A stretch of DNA of 64,000 nucleotides, taken from assembly GCA_900323505.1 (NCBI GenBank), contig OOIN01000027.1, forward strand, positions 1 through 64,000, given 5' to 3'. Below, piece after piece: positions 39,604 through 50,144 of this stretch; within the stretch, counting starts at the first letter, position 1; every line of letters begins with the position of its first letter. Made by a program: the position numbers and the translations under genes. The stretch is from Ustilago trichophora (Eukaryota > Basidiomycota > Ustilaginomycetes > Ustilaginales > Ustilaginaceae). Below the pieces are notes generated by a model. That model was not told the DNA's origin, searched no databases, and saw nothing but the letters and a program-made list of their open reading frames with translations.

Positions 39604-41359
39604 CTAGAGCTTGGCCTCGGGCAAACGTTCGAGTGGGCTACTAGCCGACCCCCCAAGTTGGCAAGTGACATCGTCGAGGATCGCATTGATGAGGTTGGCG
39701 TCAAAGAAACACGAGTCAAAGTGCGCCTGTAATGTCAGGATGCCGTCAAAGCTCCACATGGCAAAGCAGACGGAAGCATCGGTAGTTCTGCCGCCTTCCA
39801 TGCATTCTATCAAGTAGCTGTATTCGGCCTCTAGTTGCTGTGGCTTGGGCTCAAATGATGCGCCTTGGGCAGTGTAGAGCCTCTTGATGCTAACGTCTCC
39901 TTGGGATGTCAACGTTGGAGGGCAGATGGCGGGAGAATTCTCGCAAAGAGCTACCTTCAGGTCGAGGCCAGCTTTGCGTTGCTTGAAAGCAGTCTCGGCA
40001 ATCATGACAGACACGTCATCTGCTACTTGCTCCATCGAAGAGATCATGTGAGGACTGTCGAGGTAAGTTTCCTGCTTCGATCGAATCACTTTGGCGAGCG
40101 CAAACAGCTCTTCCTCGTTCAGGTCGCTTCCTCGCTGCCTCGATCTTAGCTCTTCCGCAGAAAGGTAGGCAGATCCTGGCACGATGGCCATATTGACGGG
40201 CGCATCCTTCATAAAAGTTTCTGGAGCCAACCATCGACTGGCGTGTGCCGAATAGATCAGGTTGGCGCCCGGCATTTCGCCATGGTCCACAGTATCGGCT
40301 CTGCAGCGTCGATCGATGCTATTGACGATGCAGGCGTAGACAAAGGAAGGTAGCGTACATTCTCGTCTCTTGAGGGCCAGATGCAGCATTCGGTGCTCGG
40401 CAGCACCAAGCCTTCGCCTCAAATTGAGCATCGTCATGGGCTGGCCATTAGCCGTGCCGAGCGAATGCTCGATCTCCTTTGTAGGCGTCAAATATCGTGA
40501 GATGCCAATGGTTGGTTTCGTGCCGTTGATCAAACGCTCTCCCAACTTTTCGAGACCAGCCTCGAGATCCGACGGACCTGGATGAAACCTATCGTTGTAG
40601 GCTGTGTTGAGGCTGATGGGTAGCTTACGCATCAGGTGTGAGAGGTCATCGGGTGCAAAGACGACCTCAAGTGCAGCGCGCGGATCCGGATTGGCTTGAA
40701 TCAGAGCCGCCAATTGGCCATCCACGAGCGCTTCAAGGATGGCACTGCCCTGAACGAGCATACGGTGGCCGTTGAGAACGTGGGAAGCGTTGAGGACTAG
40801 GGCTGGGTTTCCCTCTCGTGGGTTGGTTACGAGATGAGCCCGAAACTGCTTGCCAGCTGGCTCGATACGGTGATTCGAGGTGTAGTCGATCACCTCTTGA
40901 ACAGTGGTGCCGTCCTTGACTAGAATGGCAGTCTCGTCAATCCACTTTTGAGCTTCGTCGATGGTCTGAATGGCTTGGAAAGTGGTGTGATCAAGGTCGA
41001 CCGACGAGGTGTCTGAAGTTGCTACGGTCCAAGTATCGATCTCGGGCAAGAAGCCCCTGACATTCCAGAGAGCCAAGCCAAAGCGCTGTCGGAGCGTTTC
41101 CGGAGCCAGATTAGTCTCAAAGATCATGGCGAGCGACAACTGGAACTTTTGGCAACCAAAAAAGTGACGATATGCCGAGAAGCAAGTGTTAGCATCCAAG
41201 TTGCAAAAGTGTAGAATTTTGTCGAGAGGCATCATCACTTACGTTGCCGTCCTGGAAGTGCTCGGCATAGTTGAGGATCTTTTCGACGCCGATCAGAGGT
41301 CGGCGTGCCAGATTGGGCGAGACTTGCTTCCAAGCCCGTTCTTCTTGCATGTCGGCCAT
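39604..41359 (-). CDS. mac2: Mac2, peroxisomal acyltransferase of MEL synthesis
   Basis: Two exons, 41359-41243 and 41139-39604, about 550 residues. The intron begins GTAAGT and has a branch-like GCTAAC. An alternative acceptor 6 bp upstream (exon from 41145) is possible. The protein is of the BAHD/condensation-like acyltransferase type. The catalytic His159 lies in [10 protein letters not shown], where the usual HxxxD has Gly in place of Asp. The C-terminus PEAKL is a PTS1 signal, matching the known peroxisomal location of Mac1/Mac2, which acylate mannosylerythritol with chain-shortened fatty acids. It is divergent from emt1, as in other MEL clusters to my knowledge. Choice of Mac2 rather than Mac1 is by gene order. 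Confidence 0.85.
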
Positions 41360-43674
41360 GAGGTGAGAGTACGAAGCTATTGATGTGAGCAACGGTTGTG
41401 ATATGTAAAGGCGGTGAGGACGAGAAGCGGGGCAAGCGATAGGGCTCAAAAAAGCTGAGCAAGTCGACCCCTGCAGACACAGTTGCGTCTATGCCTTACC
41501 GTACAGAAATGCACGAACCTTGCTCGATAAAGTGACAGCGATCAAAGGCCGGATTGAGAGACCGAGAGATTGGAATACAATCAATACCATTCAACGGGCA
41601 TCAAAGGCAAGAGCGGGGTTACAAATTGCGGCTATTTGACGTTCTGATCGCAGTTGGCGGTGGGCTTTTCTTGGAGAAAAGCAGGTCCCTTCTTTGCAAA
41701 GCCGACGGATCGCTGTGATCATGCTTCAACCATACGTACAGTTTTGGCAGCAGTCTTGCACGAAAGATCAAGTCGAACGAGTGTGGTTCTCGTACTGTCA
41801 TTGTCGTATACATGGCAGATACGCTGCACATTTTGGACGCAAATCAAAACTGCGTCGACGTCCCCATTCGGTCAAGGTGCCAAAGGAAAACAAACAAACA
41901 ATTTGATTGTTACTAACGTCGCACAAGCTAACGAGTTCGGCTGTTTTTGACTTTTACTTATTTCCTCGCTTGCCAAGACTTGAGCGAGCTAGCACTGTAT
42001 GTTTGTTAGCGCTTGATGCGAAAAGTAAGCTAAGCGAGCCCATACACTTACAACATACACTAGAGGGTGAGACCGAGACACAGAGGCAACCCAAGCGGGG
42101 TCCTGCGTGAAAGCTGGCTTATCAGCAACGGCCTGAAGTCTCGATTGCACTAAATCCCAATCTGTCTAGACGAGATCTGCAGCCGACAAACGGTCATTTC
42201 TATTCGCCACATGTACAAATCTGGGTCCATCACGAAGCTGTTTCGGAAGATACAGTATACTGTAATTTCATCCGTTTATTTATTTACTGTATCTATTTTT
42301 TGGCCGAGCCGTTGGGCTCCCCACCCCGACCTTCCCTGCAACACATCAGCGATGCTAAGAAAGCTACCCTAGTTCTGTCTTACATGCATGCAATCTCAAG
42401 CATCCTTTCTCTAGAGACAAGGTAGCTATCCGTCAGAAGTTTGTATTGCCACCACGGAACATCGGGATGACAAAGAAAACCCCGAGCGGGGGCTTGCTGT
42501 ACAGTAAAGCGGCCATACTCTATGTAATGTACTGTATTCATTATTTATTATTTATCCTTTTAGCCTTGATATTTTGTTCAAGTATACCAACGAGGAAGCA
42601 TTGGTCAGTCAATGATACCGAGGCGGATCAAACGCCGCCACATTCTTGCGCCTCTTTGCGTCTGAGCCACTTGTAATGTCATGCCGTCACAGAGAGAATG
42701 GGCCTTCTGACACACGTACAACTGTTTGTCCGAGACTAAGACGAGACGGTCAATTCACCACAGCGCACAGTAGCATCCATCGCTTTCGAGTTGGCCTTAG
42801 TCTCTTTGGTGCCACAAGGCAACACGTTCCCACGAGACTCTTGAGATCCGACACGAGAGCATATTGACCTGCTATCACATCCCTTCTTCTTCTTCTACAG
42901 CTTGTCGCGTCTGCAGCTGTGACCCGCCTACAGTGGCCGAGCCGCTTTCCGTGCGCCTTGTAAACCAAACATACGCAGTCTAATGCACGTCCTCGGTCTC
43001 GACAAAGCGTCTTCACTCCCATCCCGCCTTTGATTATCCAGATTCTCGCGATCTATCATGCATTGATAGAGTTGAAAGCAGGCCACACAAGCTTCTGTGG
43101 CGGTTTGGGGCCAAGACCAGGCTCGTGCCTGGTGAGTGTACAGCCACGCACCTTCGGTCCTCAATACAGTCCAAATGTAGCACTAGGAACCTACCTACCT
43201 GAAGCATTTTGCCTTGGATTAGACCCCTTTCGCATTTCTGGGCACTCGGAAGCCCTTTGTATGTACTAGGGTCCTGAGCTTCCTCCTCCCAAGCTCAAGG
43301 ATGCGGCACGCCACCCCCACCCTCTGCTTGGAACCGAACGACAAAAGCAGAAAGAAAGAAAGATTTGTCTTTCGCTTGACCACGCGCAGCACCTTCCGTA
43401 TCCGCAACCTCTCCTTGAGTGCCCCACCTTACCTACGGTCTGGTCTTAGCTTCGGCTATCTTTCATGTTCTTCAGCTCGGTCCCTTGAATTCTTGGCCTC
43501 CATGCTTCAAAGTGCCCTGCTTCGCAACTTTTCTTTAAAAGCAACAGGCTCCTCCCAACTCGATGCCCTCTTGTTTGCACCGATACCGCTTGGTCAGCTT
43601 CTCTTTTCAGGTCGTTCTTTCCTGTCCCTGCTCTGTCTACAGTGATCGCCTCGCTGCCTCGCAGCTGTATCACC
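41360..43674. other. Long divergent promoter region mac2 / emt1
   Basis: 2.3 kb without a gene. It contains the 14-bp palindrome TACAGTATACTGTA (42251-42264), CTGTACAGTA (42497-42506) and AT-rich runs near 42270-42300 and 42537-42560. MEL genes are known to be induced by nitrogen limitation, so regulator sites are expected here. None was assigned. Confidence 0.55.
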
Positions 43675-45751
43675 ATGAAGATCGCACTTCTCGCCAACCC
43701 TGCTCGAGGGGAAATCAACGTCCTTCTTGCAACATCGTACGAGCTCATTCGACTTGGCCATGATGTCACCTTTCTTACTGGATCTTCCTTCCGTCGCGCA
43801 ATTGACCAATTCCGAAACGAACAGAACGATCGCATCTTGGAGGCACGCATCCACTTTTGCGACCTCGGCGGTGCACGGGCAGTAGAGGATTTGTGAGTAT
43901 ACCTATATCCTCGGCTTCAGTATCTACTCAAGGTCCAATGTCATTGCTGACCGTCGGCTGCTCAACCTTATCTCATATCTCGAAAAATCAAACTCAGCAC
44001 AAGAGGAATGCAGTCGCACCTCAAAGATCTTAGGAAACCACCTGGAGACTACAGCAGCATGGAAATCTGTCAAATTGTCGCTCTCGTCACAGAACAAGAG
44101 TTCCGCGATGCTGCGACCAATGTTTGCGACCGTTTGCTCGAGATTGATCCTGATATGAGTAAGTTGGACGCTCTCTCTCTGTTGCTGTATCCCGGCAACA
44201 TCCCTGCTGACATATCTCCTCGTACGCTCTGCTTGACACTGGACGTGTTTAGTCGTCGTCGACGCTCTCTCCCCGAATCTGGTCACTGGCTGTCGCTTAA
44301 CCGGCCTGCCTTGGATGTTTACCGTCCCCTGCTCGCCTTCCCTCACCGCAACACGCAAAAGTCTCTTTGACCCACATCCTATGGGTCGTCGACGTGAGAG
44401 GACCATCATGTCGGCGCTCGAGAACCTCAAGCTCACTGTCATCGAGACTTATGGTAACGCCACCAAGAAGGATCTCTACGCAAGACGATCATTGCTCAAG
44501 AAAGAGTTTGGACTCAAATCGATGGGCTTTAACGCCGACAGCGCCATCGTTCCTCCTCTGTGGAAGGACCCCAACTGCGTAGGCGGAATCCACTTCAACA
44601 CACCCGGTCTATGGGACTCGATCCGACAGCCTCACCAGATTACTTTTGTCGGAGCCGGGGTGACTAGCGAGCTCGAGAACCATGATGCACCCGCACAAGA
44701 CTCGGCTAGCTTCTTGAAGCTGAATAGCTCGCCGTCTTCGACCATCTTCCGCCCCAAGCTGACACTTTGCTCCAAGGGCGAACGCGATCCGGACGTTGAA
44801 TGGATGGACGCGGCGTACGAGGCGGGACAGTCGGTCGTGTATCTCAACATGGGCAGCATGTTTCTTTGGACCGATTCCGAGGTTCGAGCATGCCTGCGAG
44901 CCTTTGATCGCCTTTACCGCCAGAGCGGTGGCACGGTCAAGCTTCTGTTCAAGCTGAACAAGCCTCAACGTAGCCCAAACGGTCCAGGGCCAGCATCGCC
45001 GCTCTACAGTCCATCAACAGCTACCTCTCCGGATCTCGAAGAGAAGCCACCTGTGCTTGACCTTAGACGAGCTAGCGGCGCTTCTGTCCTGGCTTCCGAG
45101 AAGTTCAGTGCGTTGATCAAGAACCGCATCAAGCTTCTGCGCAAGACGGATGCAGAGAAGGGCTACTCTCGGTTCACGCTTTCGGAGTTCGAAGGTCTCG
45201 AGTACGTGCGATTCACCCGGTGGGTGCACGACCAGCGCCGCATCTATAAGCATCCCGCACTCAAAGTTGTCATCCATCATGGTGGAGGCAACTCCTTCAA
45301 CGAGGCGGTTCACTACGGTCTGCCACAAATGATCCTCTCGCAGTGGTTTGACACGCACGAGTACGCGATCTTGGCAGAGCGTTTTGGCATCGGCCTTCGC
45401 TCCGAACATGCACCACTGATCGATGAAGACGACATGGTGGCAAAGATGATGCGCCTCCTGCAAGGAGATGAGTCCGACAAGATTCGACGTAACACCAGAG
45501 TGTGGTCCACTCGAAGTCGTAACGCTGGTGGCGCGTCTGCGGCTGCTAGGCTCATCGAGACACAGGCCATGCTATTCAAGCAGCAAAAGCGGGCTCATTT
45601 TGGTAGCTCAGAGAAGCTCATCAGCGTTTCAGAACTCGGCTCCCCCTGTATTAGCGACCAGGAAAGCGAGACTGATGTGTCGACGAAGATCTGGTCGAGT
45701 GCGGCGTCGACCGTTGCGAGCAAGCAAGACAAAGCGGAAAACTTCTCATAG
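43675..45751 (+). CDS. emt1: Emt1, erythritol mannosyltransferase of MEL synthesis
   Basis: Three exons, 43675-43892, 43998-44158 and 44253-45751, give 625 residues. Splices are GTGAGT...CTCAG and GTAAGT...TTTAG, restoring EDFTRGMQSH and DPDMIVVDALSPNLVTG. It has a GT-B fold: an N-terminal MKIALLANPARGEIN strand-loop, FVGAGVTSELE at the hinge, VYLNMGSMFLWTDSE starting the donor domain, and HHGGGNSFNEAVHYGLPQ as the nucleotide-sugar signature. Emt1 transfers mannose from GDP-mannose to erythritol, the first committed MEL step, in the cytosol. The C-terminus is not a PTS1. A low-complexity insert (about residues 320-350) interrupts the donor domain. Neighbours mac2, mac1, mmf1 and mat1 make the identity firm. 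Confidence 0.93.
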
Positions 45752-46872
45752 GTCTCGGTCGCCCAGTCAGTATCTAGTCAAGTTCCATTCCCCGAGCCTC
45801 ACATCAGCCATGTATCGTACCAGACTGTCGTTTCTGCCTTGTTTTATTACCCTCTTAATTTGTGACTTCTGGTAAAAGAAAGAGCATCTCTGGTATGCTC
45901 GGAGTGGGCACAGACTGTCCTGTTGCAGCGTGGAGTCGAGTGAAAAATGGCAAAAAGTTGCCCCGGATGCGCCTTACGGCCACGGCGTTGCATCAAAGGC
46001 GCTGCGGCCGTCAGCCCTGCACGGGAGCGAGCACAACATGGAATACACGCTGGCAAGCTACTGTATCTCTGCACAACAACCAAAACCCAGATCTCGGCCA
46101 TTTCACTCAATTCAGCAGGCTGTTGAACGCGGCTTTTGGCAGACAAAGATGTTCTTTTTTTATAGAAAAAAAAATCAATAAAAAATCCAGACGATCGAAA
46201 TCCCAACTCGCTTCCCAAGCCTGCTTTTATGCCCCCCGTTCATCTTTTCCACGGTATTTTGTGTTGCTTTGCCCGTCAAGCTTGTTGCTTTGCAACCTGG
46301 ATGGGTGAAGAACCCGACTGAACTGGTTTTAAGATTAGTCGCTCTTTGCAGTTTCAGACACTTTGGTTTCGCTGATCTTGGGACAGCATTGAAGGCTTGG
46401 AAAGAGTGTGCATTATTCCGCCCGTCATCGATCGAGTTGAGTTTCGCAACGAATGCTAAATGTGTTGAACTATCCACTGACACAAGCTGACCTCTCGATA
46501 AGCGAAGCGACTAGGGGTGTTGTGCTGCTACGCCAATATCCTTCCTTCATGTCGGGGCAGTGTGGTTTTGTCTGCACAGGCCGGTGTTGCATTCAGATGA
46601 TGTAAATGCCTGTGAGCACGGATCCGCTTCGCCAGCTCTGCTCGAAATAGTGGTCCGAAGCGGAGCGAATATCATCTGCGATCCATGCACTCTAATTCGA
46701 CCTGCACACAAGAAGAAGGGTCGCAGTGCTGTCTCCCGCTGTTCCACCGTCCATTTTACCTTCGTGTACTCTTTTCTTTTCGTTCACTACCATCATCAAC
46801 AACGCACACAGGTCTCTCTTACTATCTGTATCCGAAGAGGTGCTCAACAACACCTACGAAAACGACTGGAAC
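45752..46872. other. Intergenic emt1-mac1
   Basis: 1.1 kb with no gene. Contains an A-rich run near 46167-46186 and a pyrimidine-rich leader before mac1. Confidence 0.5.
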
Positions 46873-48549
46873 ATGGCAACACAGGCGCCTCAGACTAATA
46901 TCTACGAATGGCACTCGTCGGAGCCAGACGTATGGAGGCGCACCTGTCTAGGATTCGAAGCCTCGGCCTCGTTCAACCAAAACATTGCCAACGGCCACAC
47001 TGAGCTTTCTGTGGTGACCGGCTTCCGCATGCATCGGCCCAGATCGTCGCGTATTGCGGCCTACGAGCTTGAGTTCTACGAACTCGTTCAACGAGCACGA
47101 CAGGCATGGATTCAGATGCGCTACCTTCGACCCGAGGTGGCGGTCCAAATGGACACGCACACAGATCCAACTGTGCCACAGACCCTCAAGTATCAAGTTT
47201 TTCGCGATGAGCAATCATTGCGACGATGGGTCAACGAGACATTTGTGGTGGTACACTTGGGACAGCCAGGAGCCAATAGCGTCGAGGAGATTTGCGCATA
47301 CACCTACAATCGCCCTCTACCGACCGAAGGCAAACAATCGATGCTCTACCTGGTTCACCCGAGGCTGGGAGATGAAACAGATCAAAGTGCTCATCTCATC
47401 TGGAACGTCTCACACGCCGTCACTGATGGAGGCAGTATAGTCGACTTTTTCAACGTTTTGCTCCAGTGTATGGTGGATACCGTGCCATCAGCGCCCTACG
47501 ACTCGATCTACATTCCGAACTCGTTCGAGCTGAATGTGTTTCCGCGTCTGCCACGCAGTGTAGTATCCGCCTACCGTCAACAATTCAAGCCCAAGCCAGA
47601 AGAGACAAAGAAGGCGTTAGAAGCTGCGCAGGCCAACATGCGCCTCATTTCCGACAAAATGAGCCAGTCGCTAGCACTCCAACCGGCTGCATCGTGGCCC
47701 AGCCGCAAACACGAGACCATCTGCCTGCTCAAGACCATGGAAGCGACCGAGGCAAAAGCGTTGTTCAAGTTTGCCAAGCAGATGGGAACTGGCATCACCT
47801 ACCTGGCATCTGCGGCCACCATCATGGCCACGGCAGAGACGTATCCAGAGCGCAAGGCCTCGAGCAAAGGTGCACTTTTGGGCATGGTCCGCAACTCACG
47901 ACGATGGCTTTCGACCACCTCGGTAGACGGAGTCACGGGCACATCGACACCGCTTGGCTCGGATGCTGTGTTTCTCTGGATCCCGGTAGACGCGAGTGGC
48001 TCGCTTGAGCCGACCTTGGAACGGCTTGATGATTTGGTCTCAATCGCAGGCAAGATTAGGTACGAGCTGGGTCAGCATTTGACGACTCCACACTGTATTT
48101 CTGCTTTTCCTACGGTGGCGAATGGTCAGATTTCGGCTCTGACCGAGCAATGGTCGCAGATCAGATCTGCCAGCGCAGCTTCTCCACCTCTGAGCCAGAG
48201 CCAACTCGAGAGCATCATTGGCGCTCAGGCGCCTGGCTTCTCGTCGGTGGGCGAGTTCAAGATCAAGCCTCGCTTCCAACCCGCGTCTGCCAGTGCTCGC
48301 GCCTCGGGTGTGTGTCTAGAGTTCTTGGATATCATCCACAGAGGAAGACAGGTCAACGCATCGCCGTGGATGAGCATGGTGACAGTCGATGGCAGGCTCA
48401 AGTTCCAGCTGGGCTTTGACACAAAGTTCCACGACGCGGACAAGATGACACAGCTCATGGAGCTTACGTTTGGCTGGATGAGGAAGTGCGCTGCTGCCGG
48501 GGCTGCCAACAGCTCTTCTGATCTTACATCCGTCGTAGCTCGTCTTTGA
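46873..48549 (+). CDS. mac1: Mac1, peroxisomal acyltransferase of MEL synthesis
   Basis: 558 residues from the ATG at 46873 (MATQAPQTN); the longer open frame starts at GTG. No intron. The acyltransferase motif HxxxDG is intact, with His181 and Asp185 in NVSHAVTDGGS. A second conserved block is NGQISALTEQW/APGFSSVGEFKIKPRF in the C-terminal half. It ends in VVARL, a PTS1-type tripeptide, in agreement with the reported peroxisomal site of Mac1. It acylates mannosylerythritol at C2' or C3' with short to medium chains from peroxisomal beta-oxidation. It lies between emt1 and mmf1 on the same strand. Confidence 0.88.
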   Translation: MATQAPQTNIYEWHSSEPDVWRRTCLGFEASASFNQNIANGHTELSVVTGFRMHRPRSSRIAAYELEFYELVQRARQAWIQMRYLRPEVAVQMDTHTDPTVPQTLKYQVFRDEQSLRRWVNETFVVVHLGQPGANSVEEICAYTYNRPLPTEGKQSMLYLVHPRLGDETDQSAHLIWNVSHAVTDGGSIVDFFNVLLQCMVDTVPSAPYDSIYIPNSFELNVFPRLPRSVVSAYRQQFKPKPEETKKALEAAQANMRLISDKMSQSLALQPAASWPSRKHETICLLKTMEATEAKALFKFAKQMGTGITYLASAATIMATAETYPERKASSKGALLGMVRNSRRWLSTTSVDGVTGTSTPLGSDAVFLWIPVDASGSLEPTLERLDDLVSIAGKIRYELGQHLTTPHCISAFPTVANGQISALTEQWSQIRSASAASPPLSQSQLESIIGAQAPGFSSVGEFKIKPRFQPASASARASGVCLEFLDIIHRGRQVNASPWMSMVTVDGRLKFQLGFDTKFHDADKMTQLMELTFGWMRKCAAAGAANSSSDLTSVVARL

Positions 48550-50144
48550 CTTTCGGGCAATCCTTTGTCAGGGTGATTATAATTATCGCATCCATTCTTT
48601 ATCACCATCTTGCTTGGTTCTGCCGTGACCAGAAGCCCGGCATCTGCCATGAGGAAAAAAAAGCGTCAAAAGCGCGTCAAATTGCGCATGAAAGGAATAA
48701 CGACCCATAATTCGAAAATATGGAACAGGTATTTCAAAGTCCGGTGTTATCTTGACTGGCTGCCGGAGAATAGGAAAATCAACCCAGAAAACCTAAATGC
48801 AGCCGCGGAAATCACGCCCAAGCATGATAGGGTTGCAGCTCGGCTTTGTTAGCTTGAGACATGAGACATGGTGATCCAGCCAGCTGGCAGCTAAAGGTGT
48901 GGCACTATGGTACTAGGCGAGGCTCTTCACCTGACTAGCGCTTTAATATCAAAACAACAATCAGTAGCAAACAAAAGGCTCTTTGAGACCGTTCCCACGC
49001 TGAGAGGTGCAGAAAAGCTCAGCTGCACCCAAAATTGTTCATGCTATGGTATATGCATCTGAATTTCGCATCGTGGTGTGTACTGTACAGTACAGACGAA
49101 GCGTCCACACGTCCAGTCATGGCAATGCACGTCAAGGTTTTCTTTCATGATTCTGTTCGGTCCCCATCCTTGTTGCATGGGATGAAACGAGGAGCAGCGA
49201 AGCCTCCTCGGCTTAGTATACTCGTAGAACTGGCTTGGACACCTCGATCGCGTAGTACGCCTCAACAAGGCGCGCTGCACACCAACCTTGGATGTCTTTA
49301 CTTGGATCAAACGAAATGACGCTTAGCTCGAAAACAGTCTAGCGAGCCGAGCTCCTCTGCTATTTCCTTTTTTGGAGAGTACGCCCAACTGCAACCAACA
49401 AACAACGTCTAGAGCCCTTGCTGGACCTCATTGCACCAAGCCTTCTACTGAAGTTTTGCCTCTTCAATTTACAGCTGCCTCAGCTGTAGGAGCTCGACAA
49501 AGTCATATTGCAACTTCTTACGCCTATTTGATCCAGCTTGGCATTTTTACAGGCAGCATAGCAATAGAGTTCGCGCACAAACTACCGTCGTTTCACTTTC
49601 CATCAGATCTTTGTGCTGATATTGCAAAGAGAAGTCCTCGTGGTGACTCAGACTCTGGGCATTTTGGCGCTATTTTTCGATCGTTCGCATAGGCGATCCG
49701 AGACTCATGATTGTGTAGATCTTCCCATCGCTTGAGAGGCTCCGACGCACTGTTTATTTTGCCGAGAAGCAGCCTTTCTTCCCATATCCTTTGTAGATTA
49801 CCGACCTTGCCTAAATCTGCCAACCCCGACCGAGTCGACCATTCATTTCCGTCTGTAAGCTGTCACTACCAGCACCGTCAGCCTTACTCTTTCATCTCTC
49901 ATGGGTGCACCCCTTTTTCTCTTCTTTGTTTCGTCTCGCTCAGCACCGTCTTTCGTTCTTGCACTTATCTTTGTTTTTTTCTCATGCGGCCTAAGCCACC
50001 CACACTAACACCATCTGACTCTTCAACTCCGACTTGTTCCAAATCTTTGCATCCTATCTTTGACTTCAAGTGGCTTGCCGAGCCCCCCTCTTTTATACTG
50101 CAACAGAACAAAGGGATACGGAGCCGACGGATCAGCGCATCGAC
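48550..50144. other. Intergenic mac1-mmf1
   Basis: 1.6 kb with no gene recognised. Has TACTGTACAGTA at 49081-49092. The last 300 bp are pyrimidine-rich, as in a promoter/leader. Confidence 0.5.
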
